Shown: positions 1 through 7,585 of the stretch, one piece after another | How the letters are laid out: every line of letters begins with the position of its first letter | How positions within the stretch are numbered: the first letter of the stretch is position 1 | Virus record (IMG/VR): IMGVR_UViG_3300020215_000103 | Span: 1-35,719 of that record | Source of the DNA: a virus | DNA: 35,719 nt | Reading direction: 5' to 3' (one strand) | Notes under the pieces: model-generated | Told to the model about the DNA's origin: nothing | What the model saw: the letters and a program-made list of their open reading frames with translations, nothing else | Databases searched by the model: none | Position numbers and translations under genes: made by a program

Positions 1-525
1 AGCTTGGGCAACGCCGAGATGACGGGCGGGGAGGGCTTCAAATCCTTCATCCAGGTGCTGAAAGAAGAGGGCGTGCGCGTTCGGGCCACCAGCTATCAAG
101 ACAAAAACGATGCTGAGTGGATGGATCGCATACAAAACGCCTTGGCGCTTCCGCTTGAAAGCGACAACTTTGGCCGCAAGACGCCTGAGTTGAGGTTCTT
201 CAACTCCTGCCGCGGCATCATCGCTGACATCGAAACGGTGCAGTGGGCCAAGATGCGCAACCTCGATGAATACAAGCCAACGCTCGACATTGGCTCAAAG
301 GACTACCTGGCGTGTCTGAAATACGCGCTGGCTTGCAACGTCATGCTGTCGCGGAGAAAGACGCACGCCGTCCGCCGCCACCGAAAGGTGACGACCTATG
401 GCCAGAGGGCAGCCTCCCCCCAATTAGCCAATCGCCACATGTTAAAATCGCGCCTAAAGCAGCCAGTGCCGCGGTCGGGGTCCGCTCAGGACTTCGATCG
501 CTTTGATGATGACGATGATTTCTAA
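1..525 (+). CDS. Large terminase subunit, C-terminal part (5' end outside window)
   Basis: The frame is open from the first base, so this is the 3' end of a longer gene. Large terminases package DNA at the portal with an N-terminal ATPase and a C-terminal RNase H-like nuclease. Only the end of the nuclease domain is present here: a stretch around IIADIETVQWAK followed by KDYLACLKYALA, which resembles the last conserved acidic segment of TerL nuclease domains (D-hydrophobic-x-A-hydrophobic-x-Y). A basic, low-complexity tail follows and ends in a run of Asp (FDDDDDF). The position directly before a portal gene supports the call. The ATPase motifs lie outside the window and cannot be checked. 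Confidence 0.72.
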   Translation, partial: SLGNAEMTGGEGFKSFIQVLKEEGVRVRATSYQDKNDAEWMDRIQNALALPLESDNFGRKTPELRFFNSCRGIIADIETVQWAKMRNLDEYKPTLDIGSKDYLACLKYALACNVMLSRRKTHAVRRHRKVTTYGQRAASPQLANRHMLKSRLKQPVPRSGSAQDFDRFDDDDDF

Positions 526-544
526 GGGCTAGGGGGCCAGCTGC

Positions 545-2788
545 TTGTCCACACTCAGTGACGATAAACAGGCCATTGAAGGTGGCCGCTCACCTCTCAA
601 AGACGTTGACGCCCCCCTGCGTGACCGCATTCCGGCCCGCCTCAGAAAGCAGCTCCTTGACGATGAAGTGAATACCAAGGTGCAAAAGCTTTGGAGCGGG
701 GGCAACTCCCACCGCTCCGCTTGGCTGGACCGCCAGAAAACCTTCCTCAAAGACTGGGACGAATTCTTAGAGAGTGATGCCGAGGGCCCCTTCAGCGGCG
801 CCTCCCGCCTGCACGTGCCCATGCCGCTCACCGTGGTGAAGACGTTCCACGCGCGCATGCTCCAAGCCATCCTCGGCATGGACCCAAGCTTCACCGTGAA
901 GCCTCGCACGGAGGCGGGCACCGAGCGGGCTCCGATGATTCAAGAGCTAATGAGCTACACGCTCAAAGAGTGGATTAATCACCGCCAGGGCATGGACGAT
1001 GTGCTCGATGCCTGGCTTTGGGATTGGATTACGACGGGCGTCGGCATCCTGAAAATGCGCTGGGATTGCACCTACACCCGTTTCATGGACGTGGTGGAGG
1101 AGATTGAAACCAAATACGAGAAAGTGCCTGCTGTTCGCGGCAGGGGCCATCAAATCGTACCGGTTCGCGCCCCCGTTCAAAAAGAGAAGCTTGTCACCAA
1201 AAAAACCTTTGAGGGCCCCATCTGCGAGCACGTGCACCCAGAAGACGTGCTCATTGTGGGGGGCCAGGGTGATCCAGACCGCGCCGATGCCGTCATTCAC
1301 CGCCAGTATCTGACAGCTTCAGAGCTTTGGACGCTGGCAGACCGCAAGATTTTTGACCGCGACACGGTGAAAGCCATCATTGACGGCGGACCCGACACCA
1401 AGAGCGGCTCTTTGGGCAGCGACATCAAGGATGACAAGGCCACCAACACAGGCGTGAGCGGTGTGGACACCGACCTTGACCTGGATCGCTACGAGATTTT
1501 GGAAGCCTACCTCTCCACCGATGTGGAAGGTGATGGCATCAACAGTGAAGTGGTGGTGTGGGTGCACGCCAAGAGTGGTGCCATGCCGCGCGCCACCTAC
1601 CTTCACCGCGTCAACCGCGCCGGTGAACGCCCGTTTGTCAAAATCGATTTCCACAAGCGCGCGGGAGCCGACTACGGCACGGGCCTGGTGGAGATGCTCC
1701 ACCCGCTCAGTGTTGAGCTGGACTTCATCCACAACTACCGCCTCGATAGCGGCCTCCTTCAGAGCATGCCGTTTTTCTTCTATCGCCCCACCTCGGCGTT
1801 GGAAGCAGAGAAGATTGAAATTGAGCCCGGCATGGGCATCCCGCTCGATAACCCACAAACGGATGTCTACTTTCCGAACCTGGGCAACCGCACAGCGTTT
1901 GGCTTCCAGGAAGAGGGTGCCATCCAGCAGATGGTGGAGCGTCTCACCTCCATATCAGACATGAGCATGGGTGTGATTAGCGGCCAGCAGGGTGCTGCCC
2001 GCACCGCTTCAGGCGTTCGCGCTCTGATGGGTGAGCAGAGCAGCAGCTTGGATGTGTTCCTCCGCAGGATGAATCGCGGCTACCGCAAGTTCCTGGAATA
2101 CAACTTCCACATGCTTCAGCAGCGCATCCCGGAGGGCTTTGCCTTCCGCGTGACCGGAGATGGGGGCGCCACCTATTTCCGCGTGGTGAAGATGCAAGAC
2201 GACATTGCAGGCGATTTCGATTTCGAGATTTCGCCCAACTCCTCGCACTCAAACCCGGCCGTGCAGCAGCAGGTGGCTGACGAAATCTTGCAGCTCACTT
2301 CAAACCCGCTCGACATCCAGCTTGGTTCCATCACGCCCGGCAACCGCTATGAGGCGCTGAAAAACGCCATGGTGGCCCGGGGTGTGAAGGATTATGGCCG
2401 CTACATCACCAAGCCCCAGGGCCATGCCCGGGTGTTCACGCCCATTGAGGAGGCCAACCGCCTGCTTGCGGGCATGGACGTGCCGCTGCTGCCCGATTCC
2501 GACCATGAGGGCTTCATCCAGTGGTGGGAGATGGCCAAGGGTGATGATCAAATTCTGGGCCAGTTCAATGAGGAGCAGACCCTCCTGCTTGAGGCGCATG
2601 CCATGAAGCATGCCCAGATGCTGCAAGCCCTTCAGGCCATGCAGGCCCAGCAGGCAAACGCCGCCCAGATGCAAAGGAATGCGGCCATGAGCCAGCAACA
2701 ATCGCCAGCCGGAATGAATCCGATGGCGGCAGGGGCAGGAGGCCCACCGGCAAATGCAGGACCACCAGCACCGGCAGCCGCTGCTTAA
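545..2788 (+). CDS. Portal protein
   Basis: 747 aa, the size of the large P22/SU10-type podovirus portals, which form the dodecameric DNA channel at one capsid vertex. It begins at a TTG with AGGGGG about 8 bases upstream; no better start is nearby. The N-terminal half carries portal-like segments (SGASRLHVPMPLTVVKTFHA, WLWDWITTGVGILKMRWD). The middle has PFVKIDFHKRAGADYGTGL and the stem/wing region, and the last ~90 residues are a Gln/Ala/Met-rich helical then Pro/Ala-rich tail, perhaps a barrel-like helix. It lies between the terminase and scaffold genes, the standard order. The fold call rests on size, context and these segments and was not checked by alignment. Confidence 0.85.
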   Translation: MSTLSDDKQAIEGGRSPLKDVDAPLRDRIPARLRKQLLDDEVNTKVQKLWSGGNSHRSAWLDRQKTFLKDWDEFLESDAEGPFSGASRLHVPMPLTVVKTFHARMLQAILGMDPSFTVKPRTEAGTERAPMIQELMSYTLKEWINHRQGMDDVLDAWLWDWITTGVGILKMRWDCTYTRFMDVVEEIETKYEKVPAVRGRGHQIVPVRAPVQKEKLVTKKTFEGPICEHVHPEDVLIVGGQGDPDRADAVIHRQYLTASELWTLADRKIFDRDTVKAIIDGGPDTKSGSLGSDIKDDKATNTGVSGVDTDLDLDRYEILEAYLSTDVEGDGINSEVVVWVHAKSGAMPRATYLHRVNRAGERPFVKIDFHKRAGADYGTGLVEMLHPLSVELDFIHNYRLDSGLLQSMPFFFYRPTSALEAEKIEIEPGMGIPLDNPQTDVYFPNLGNRTAFGFQEEGAIQQMVERLTSISDMSMGVISGQQGAARTASGVRALMGEQSSSLDVFLRRMNRGYRKFLEYNFHMLQQRIPEGFAFRVTGDGGATYFRVVKMQDDIAGDFDFEISPNSSHSNPAVQQQVADEILQLTSNPLDIQLGSITPGNRYEALKNAMVARGVKDYGRYITKPQGHARVFTPIEEANRLLAGMDVPLLPDSDHEGFIQWWEMAKGDDQILGQFNEEQTLLLEAHAMKHAQMLQALQAMQAQQANAAQMQRNAAMSQQQSPAGMNPMAAGAGGPPANAGPPAPAAAA

Positions 2789-3035
2789 GCTTTCAACAGA
2801 AGAGAAGGAAGCCTTAGGTGCCCTCCTTTCGCACGATGGGCTCAAGGTGCTTCTCAAGGTGATGGAGGCCCTGGCGCGAAGCCAGGCAGAGGGCCTGCTC
2901 ACCTACGACTTAGACGGAGGCTCTGAGCGGGGATTGGCCCTGCTCAAAGCTCAATCCGATGGAGCAAGAAAGCTCCATCAATCCATTGCGGCTTATTTAG
3001 CCGCCCTCAAGCGCAAGCACGACGCCCAGGCTTGA
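2754..3035 (+). CDS. Small hypothetical protein between portal and scaffold
   Basis: 93 aa, starting 35 bases inside the end of the portal gene with GGAGG about 10 bases ahead of the ATG. The first ~10 residues (His/Gln rich) are probably forced by the overlap. The rest is a plausible amphipathic helical protein (STEEKEALGALLSHDGLKVL, then a Lys/Arg-rich end). The family is not recognised. The location between portal and scaffold suggests a head-assembly accessory, but that is inference only. A later start is possible, since residues before LSTEEKEA look atypical. Confidence 0.6.
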   Translation: MQDHQHRQPLLKLSTEEKEALGALLSHDGLKVLLKVMEALARSQAEGLLTYDLDGGSERGLALLKAQSDGARKLHQSIAAYLAALKRKHDAQA

Positions 3036-3072
3036 AGCATCGAGTGGTGACGTAATCACTAAGGAGCATCGC

Positions 3073-3762
3073 GTGAGCGAAGCGAACAACACGCCTGCTG
3101 GCGGCGAATCTAAGCCAGCAGCCCCGGCAGCCCCTGCCGTGGATGAAATCAAAAACCTGAAAGCCGAATACAGCCGAAAGATGAGCAATCTGGAGGAGCA
3201 GCTGAAGAAAACCAATGAGCTGCTGCAGGCGCGCATCGCCCCCAAGGCACCGTCTGTCGAGAAAGAGAAGATTGCCGATGTCTGGTATTCGGACCCCGAG
3301 AAAGCCGCCGCACTCATCCAAGAGCAAACGGCAGCTCAGCTTGAGGCCAAGCTTGCTGCTCAGCAGGCCCAGCAGGCCAAATATTCCCAAACCATCAACC
3401 AGCTCTATAACGAATACCCCGAGCTTCAGCAGGAAGAAGGCACGCTCACCAAGCGCGCCGCTGAAATTTATAAAGGCCTTACTGATGAGGAAAGGGCCCA
3501 CCCGCTGGCCATGCGCATGGCGGTGAAAGATGCGGCCTCGGAACTGGGCATCAAGCCACGCTCCAAGCGGGGCGAGGATGACGACTCCTTCGCCCTGGGC
3601 GGGGGCCGCGGCGGTGAGGGCCGAAAGAAAAAGGATCGGGACGGGGATTTGGACCCGGCCACCTTGGGTTTTGCCAAGGTGATGGGCCTGAACGTTTCAG
3701 ACCCCAAGGTGCTTGAGCGCCTCAAGGCGCGCAGCAAGCGTGGCTGGGGCAAATACGAGTGA
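3073..3762 (+). CDS. Scaffolding protein (head assembly)
   Basis: 229 aa, GTG start preceded by AAGGAG with 7 bases between, an excellent ribosome site. The protein has an Ala/Pro-rich N-terminus, a long coiled-coil region (about residues 25-125, with many Glu, Lys, Gln and Ala-Gln repeats such as QQAQQAKYSQTINQLY) and a basic Gly/Arg/Lys/Asp-rich C-terminal third. Scaffolding proteins are typically helical, with charged tails and a C-terminus that binds the capsid protein, and they sit between the portal and capsid genes as here. The sequence does not show whether it also has protease activity, and no protease motif is visible. Confidence 0.7.
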   Translation: MSEANNTPAGGESKPAAPAAPAVDEIKNLKAEYSRKMSNLEEQLKKTNELLQARIAPKAPSVEKEKIADVWYSDPEKAAALIQEQTAAQLEAKLAAQQAQQAKYSQTINQLYNEYPELQQEEGTLTKRAAEIYKGLTDEERAHPLAMRMAVKDAASELGIKPRSKRGEDDDSFALGGGRGGEGRKKKDRDGDLDPATLGFAKVMGLNVSDPKVLERLKARSKRGWGKYE

Positions 3763-3781
3763 GAAGGGGAGAGATTAAACA

Positions 3782-4267
3782 ATGACTATTAAATCAGGAA
3801 GAAAACCATTGTCTCAAAAGAGCCGTACCGTGGGCACCCCCGTGGTGCCTCCACCCGATTTCATGACCCCCATGGCCCTGCCCTTGGATCTGAAGAAGGA
3901 GATTGAAGAGCAGGGGTTGGTGCCTCGCTGGATTAACGCCGGGAAGCTGTACGCCAACCAGGGCTATCACGAAAAGGGCTGGGTGCCCTATCGGCGCAAG
4001 CTCGATGGTAAAATGGGCGCACATGAATTCAAGTTTGGAAATGACCCTGATGGTGTTGTCCGACGTGGCGATTGCATTCTAGCCGTTAAGAACAAAGAGC
4101 AGCATAAGCAGCACACTGACTACCTGGATTATCGAGCCCAAGCAGCAAAAGGGCTCGGCAAGCAGGAAGCCGAGAAAATCCGCCAATACCTTAAAGATTC
4201 GCGCGTTGAAGGCGTCGAATTGGAAGAGGGCTATGAGGAGGATGAGCAAGGCTTCCGGCCAATTTAG
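3782..4267 (+). CDS. Conserved-looking phage hypothetical protein upstream of capsid gene
   Basis: 161 aa with a purine-rich ribosome site (AGGGGAGAG) before the ATG. The N-terminus is Pro-rich (TPVVPPPDF). The middle contains VPRWINAGKLYANQGYHEKG and a GDCILAVKNKEQ segment, then a helical stretch and an acidic C-terminus (EEGYEEDEQ). Proteins of this length with an RW(I/V)N-type segment are common just before capsid genes in podoviruses, but no biochemical role is known to me. It may be a minor head protein or an assembly factor. It stands between the scaffold and capsid genes in one rightward unit. Confidence 0.65.
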   Translation: MTIKSGRKPLSQKSRTVGTPVVPPPDFMTPMALPLDLKKEIEEQGLVPRWINAGKLYANQGYHEKGWVPYRRKLDGKMGAHEFKFGNDPDGVVRRGDCILAVKNKEQHKQHTDYLDYRAQAAKGLGKQEAEKIRQYLKDSRVEGVELEEGYEEDEQGFRPI

Positions 4268-4277
4268 CTGAGTGTCG

Positions 4278-4304
4278 GGGCAGCCACCGTGGGGGTGGCT
4301 GCCC
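4278..4304 (+). other. Perfect hairpin in the leader of the capsid gene
   Basis: An 11-bp perfect stem (GGGCAGCCACC paired with GGTGGCTGCCC) with a 5-base loop, 31 bases before the capsid start codon. No T-run follows it, so it is not an intrinsic terminator. It could stabilise the capsid mRNA 5' end after processing, or act as a weak attenuator. Confidence 0.6.
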
Positions 4305-4335
4305 TGGCCTCGCATTGACCAGGAGACCATTTTAA

Positions 4336-5268
4336 ATGGCAGCAGGACCAGGCTTACAGACAAACTTTGCAGACTTTTTTGGCACGGCAGCGTTGCCGGT
4401 GCTCGAAGAAGTCTTCAAATCCGAAGCAGAAATGACCCCGATGAAGCGCGACATTGTCGGTAAAGTCGTTTCGCATGACCGCGAAATTTACCAGTACACG
4501 GAATGGCATGACCTTCCGAAGGCGATTTCGATCAATGAAAACGCCTCCTACACCTACTACCGTCCGGTGCAGGGATATGACAAAACCCTGAGCGTCGTGA
4601 AATACGGCCTCGGGCTGTCTTTCTCTGAAGAGCTTTTTGAAGACGCGAAGTGGGACATTGTCCAGGACAGCGTCCGCAAAATGGCTGTCTCCTGCAAAGC
4701 TACGCAGGAAGGCAACTTCTGGGACCTGTTCAACAACGGCTTCGGCTCCACCACCACTGGTGACGGCCTGGCCCTGTTCCACGCAGCTCACACGACCCCG
4801 TCTGCCTCCTACACCATCCGCAACAAGCCCAGCACCAACGCCGACCTTTCGGCCACCTCGCTGGCTGCTGCCATCGGTGATTTCGAGTCGGTTTTCGTCG
4901 GCGACAGCAACATCATCCACGTCTACCAGCCGAAATACCTGGTGGTGCCGTCCGGGCTCCGCATGTACGCAAAAGAGCTGGTTGGCTCGGAGCTGAAGCC
5001 CGACACCGCGGACAACAACATGAACAGCATCAAAGGCGAGGGCCTCACTGTCGTTTCGAGCCCCTATCTGACGGACACGGATGCTTGGTTCTTGTGCGCT
5101 GACCCCTCGGTGACTGGCCTCCGCATCATCGCCCGTAAGCCGATCGAAACCAAGGCTGCAGGCGGCGACGCTGGCTTCGACACCGACGTGATCAAGTACA
5201 AGGCACGTTTCCGCGAACAAGTTGGAGCTTTCCACCCGATGGGTGTGTTCGGCTCTGCTGGCGCGTAA
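4336..5268 (+). CDS. Major capsid protein (HK97-like fold)
   Basis: 310 aa. The ATG is preceded by AGGAGA about 10 bases upstream. Features typical of Mu gpT-like/HK97-fold major heads are visible: an N-terminal helical part (LQTNFADFFGTAALPVLEEV) and a long beta-rich E-loop-like region around residues 50-95 (TYYRPVQGYDKTLSVVKYGL). These are followed by FSEELFEDAKWDIVQDSVRK, a NPSTNADLS-like P-domain stretch and a C-terminal LTDTDAWFLCADPS...FHPMGVFG block. Position after scaffold and a strong terminator right after the gene fit a highly expressed structural protein. It may be the client of the GroES-like protein encoded in the right arm (inference). Confidence 0.85.
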   Translation: MAAGPGLQTNFADFFGTAALPVLEEVFKSEAEMTPMKRDIVGKVVSHDREIYQYTEWHDLPKAISINENASYTYYRPVQGYDKTLSVVKYGLGLSFSEELFEDAKWDIVQDSVRKMAVSCKATQEGNFWDLFNNGFGSTTTGDGLALFHAAHTTPSASYTIRNKPSTNADLSATSLAAAIGDFESVFVGDSNIIHVYQPKYLVVPSGLRMYAKELVGSELKPDTADNNMNSIKGEGLTVVSSPYLTDTDAWFLCADPSVTGLRIIARKPIETKAAGGDAGFDTDVIKYKARFREQVGAFHPMGVFGSAGA

Positions 5269-5282
5269 TCGCGTTATTCCGG

Positions 5283-5321
5283 GGGAGGTGCGCCCGTAAG
5301 GGTGCCCTCCCTCTTTTCTTT
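5283..5321 (+). terminator. Intrinsic terminator after capsid gene
   Basis: A GC-rich stem, GGGAGG-(T bulge)-GCGCCC paired with GGGTGC-CCTCCC, closes on a GTAA loop and is followed by TCTTTTCTTT. It ends or attenuates transcription just after the major capsid gene. Confidence 0.85.
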
Positions 5322-5387
5322 CCCGACTCTCCTATATGTGCGCGGCGGGATGCCGCGGCTACAGGAGCCACTGATTAGGAGCAAAAA

Positions 5388-6098
5388 ATGGCTGTTAGAT
5401 TTTCAGGACCGATTCTTAATATGGATAAATCCGCGGGTGACCGCGAATTTTTCTCCGGGCTGCCGATGGCGGTGGACCCGGATTACATCGTCTATTTCAA
5501 CGACTTCCTGGTGGCCCAGGATTTCAACACTTCCGATTGGGTCATCACCACGACGGAGGCAGGCGCCGGTGCTGCCACCGAAACCCTGGACGCTGACGTG
5601 GTTGGCGGGGCGCTGAAGCTCCTCAACGATGACGCGGACAACGACCTGGATAGCCTCCAGCTCACTGAAGAAACCTTCAAACTCGCCGCTGGCAAGCGCC
5701 TGTGGATGGAAGTGAGGGTGAAGGTGAGCGATGCCGACCAGGTGGACGCATTCGTTGGCCTGGGTATCACCGACACCACGCCGCTGGACACCTCCGACCG
5801 CATCGGCTTTCAGATTGATGACGGCAACGCCTCCATCCTCTGCAAAACCGAGAAAAACACCACGGAAACCAGTACCGACAGCGGTGTTGACGCTGCCGAT
5901 GACACCTACGTGAAGCTTGGCTTCCTGTGCGAAGGCACGGGAGCCGTGAAGTTCTTTGTTGATCGTCAGCTGGTGGCCACCCATACGGCCAACATCGTTG
6001 ACGATGAGGAGCTGTGCGTAACGCTTCACATCCAGAACGGTGAGGCTGCCGCTAAGTCGATGACCATTGATTACATCCTGGTTGCTCGGGAGCGCTAA
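5388..6098 (+). CDS. Decoration/structural protein with lectin-like beta sandwich
   Basis: 236 aa; AGGAG 7 bases before the ATG. After a ~35-residue N-terminal segment (SGLPMAVDPDYIVYFNDFLV) the protein is beta-rich. It has a pattern typical of concanavalin A/LamG-like jelly rolls: WVITTTEAGAG, LWMEVRVKVSD, VDAFVGLGITDT, DRIGFQIDDG, VKLGFLCEGTGAVKFFVDRQ. It is flanked by terminators on both sides, which fits a protein made in large amounts and separately tuned. A capsid decoration or head fibre role is the likeliest reading. A carbohydrate-binding role cannot be excluded. Confidence 0.65.
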   Translation: MAVRFSGPILNMDKSAGDREFFSGLPMAVDPDYIVYFNDFLVAQDFNTSDWVITTTEAGAGAATETLDADVVGGALKLLNDDADNDLDSLQLTEETFKLAAGKRLWMEVRVKVSDADQVDAFVGLGITDTTPLDTSDRIGFQIDDGNASILCKTEKNTTETSTDSGVDAADDTYVKLGFLCEGTGAVKFFVDRQLVATHTANIVDDEELCVTLHIQNGEAAAKSMTIDYILVARER

Positions 6099-6129
6099 TC
6101 GGTACACCCGGCCCAGTTATAATTGAGAG

Positions 6130-6160
6130 GGCCCAAGCCATGAGCTTGGGCCTTTTCTTT
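6130..6160 (+). terminator. Intrinsic terminator after decoration gene
   Basis: A perfect 9-bp stem (GGCCCAAGC / GCTTGGGCC) with a CATGA loop, followed directly by TTTTCTTTT. This is a textbook Rho-independent terminator on the + strand. Confidence 0.9.
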
Positions 6161-6182
6161 TCCAAACCAGGAGAAAAGACTC

Positions 6183-6488
6183 ATGCAGGTTACTCTTTCC
6201 CAGCTTGCCACCGTCACGCTCGATGGCACTGCTCAGCGCATCCATGCCACCCAGGGCACCTTGGCCCAATCCGTAGTGATTCAGGCCGATGACGGCAACG
6301 CAGGCAAAGTCGTGGTAGGTGACAGCGCCGTTGCTGTGGCAAACGGTGTGGAGCTTGCCGCAGGCGAAGCGCTCACCATCAAGCCCGGCGATGTCAACGG
6401 CACGGCGGTGGAAATCGACCTTTACGACATCTTTGTGCGGGGCGCGGCCGCAGACACTGTCCGAATTTCCTACATTAAGAGGAAATGA
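6183..6488 (+). CDS. Small beta-rich structural protein, copy 1 of a paralogous pair
   Basis: 101 aa with AGGAG ahead of the ATG. The sequence is predicted beta-rich and matches the protein at 7271-7582 along its length. Shared blocks include VxIxADxGNxGKVxVGDS, ANGxELAAGE, a conserved Glu-Ile/Val-Asp-Leu-x-Asp-Ile segment and a basic end (YIKRK versus YMARR). Such proteins occur near head-fibre and decoration genes in phages, and a small virion component is likely. The stop overlaps the next gene's possible ATGs, so translation is coupled. Confidence 0.65.
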   Translation: MQVTLSQLATVTLDGTAQRIHATQGTLAQSVVIQADDGNAGKVVVGDSAVAVANGVELAAGEALTIKPGDVNGTAVEIDLYDIFVRGAAADTVRISYIKRK

Positions 6489-6490
6489 GG

Positions 6491-7267
6491 ATGAGCGCTG
6501 AACTTAGGCTCACCTCAGGCATTTATGAGCTGGTAGTGGACGGCGCGCTTGTAATTCGTCGTCCTCATGCCGATGCTTTCTCCCCGGCAGATATCTCCAA
6601 CCTCCATGCGTGGCTTAAGGCCGACGCCATCACTGGCACAGCCGATGGGGCAGCATTGGCGACTTGGGAGGACAGCGGCTCGGGCAACCGGGATGGCCTC
6701 CAAGCGACAGCCGCAAACCAGCCCACCTATGTGGCGAGTTCCATCAACAGCAAGCCAGCTGTGCAGGGTGCTGCCAACAAGTATATGGCCATTCAAAGCG
6801 CGCTGCCCACGAGCAACACGCTTTTTCTGGTGTTTAAAACCACCACCCAAGCAGCCGCCAACCCCATCTTCTCCACGGGCAGCACCGCAAGCGGCGTTGT
6901 GGGCTCGCCCTACCTGCTCCTGCAAGACGATAACGGCACGCTAAGAGGCTACTCAGAGGGCAGCAACGGCAACGCATTTTGGAACCTTCAGGCCATCAGC
7001 GCAAACACGCCCTACGTGCTGACGGTAAGCTACAACCAGGCCACGGCTCGCATCAACGCCTGGGTAAATGGTGTTCAGCGCGCCACCAACCTCACGCTCT
7101 CCCAAGTGGGCAACGTCGCATCTGGCAACGCCTACGTCTACCTGCTTTCCGGCTTCAACGGCCAGTACCGTGGCGTCATTGCGGAAGCCATCATCTACAG
7201 CGCCGTGCTGGCTGATGCCGACCGGGCGAATGTCGAAAACCACTTGATGACTAAATACGGGGTGTGA
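6491..7267 (+). CDS. LamG/concanavalin-like structural protein
   Basis: 258 aa. I chose the ATG at 6491 because AGAGGA lies 7 bases before it; an in-frame ATG at 6485 overlaps the upstream stop but is too close to that ribosome site. After a ~30-residue N-terminal region a LamG-type jelly roll follows. It starts SNLHAWLKADAITG and continues with WEDSGSGNRDGLQA, TLFLVFKTTT and INAWVNGVQRAT, and ends IIYSAVLADADRANVENHL, the usual final strand and helix of LamG-like phage domains. It lies between the two paralogous small genes. A virion surface or fibre-like role is likely, and the ligand is unknown. Confidence 0.7.
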   Translation: MSAELRLTSGIYELVVDGALVIRRPHADAFSPADISNLHAWLKADAITGTADGAALATWEDSGSGNRDGLQATAANQPTYVASSINSKPAVQGAANKYMAIQSALPTSNTLFLVFKTTTQAAANPIFSTGSTASGVVGSPYLLLQDDNGTLRGYSEGSNGNAFWNLQAISANTPYVLTVSYNQATARINAWVNGVQRATNLTLSQVGNVASGNAYVYLLSGFNGQYRGVIAEAIIYSAVLADADRANVENHLMTKYGV

Positions 7268-7270
7268 GCC

Positions 7271-7582
7271 ATGCAGCCAAAACTCAAAATTCTGGCTCCA
7301 GTCACGATTGATGTTGCAGGCACAGAGGAGCCTCTCAGCGCCACCTCCATCAAAGCCGCATCCGTCCTCATCTCAGCTGATAACGGCAACACCGGCAAGG
7401 TGTACGTGGGCGACAGCACGGTGAGCAGCGCCAACGGCATTGAGCTAGCCGCCGGTGAATGCATCTCGATTGAAGGAGAGGAGCTTCGCGGCAACTTCCT
7501 GGAAGTGGACCTAGCTGACATCTATGTGGACACCGAAACCAACGGCAACGTGGTGCGCGTTGCCTACATGGCGAGGCGCTAA
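7271..7582 (+). CDS. Small beta-rich structural protein, copy 2 of a paralogous pair
   Basis: 103 aa, starting 4 bases after the LamG-like gene. It is clearly related to the product of 6183-6488: VLISADNGNTGKVYVGDS, ANGIELAAGE, LEVDLADIYV and an Arg-rich end line up with the same blocks there. The spacing (small gene, LamG gene, small gene) suggests one small subunit was duplicated around a fibre gene. Function is unknown; a virion component is inferred from context. Confidence 0.65.
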   Translation: MQPKLKILAPVTIDVAGTEEPLSATSIKAASVLISADNGNTGKVYVGDSTVSSANGIELAAGECISIEGEELRGNFLEVDLADIYVDTETNGNVVRVAYMARR

Positions 7583-7585
7583 GCC

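Noticed and set aside
1319-1858. 179-codon - strand frame opposite the portal gene
   Set aside because: Antisense shadow; no ribosome site or neighbours on that strand.
4354-5235. Long open frame (293 codons) on the - strand across the capsid gene
   Set aside because: Exactly antisense to a convincing capsid gene, with no ribosome site; it is a by-product of the codon bias in the sense strand.
5403-6107. 234-codon - strand frame opposite the decoration gene
   Set aside because: Antisense shadow of a well supported gene flanked by + strand terminators.
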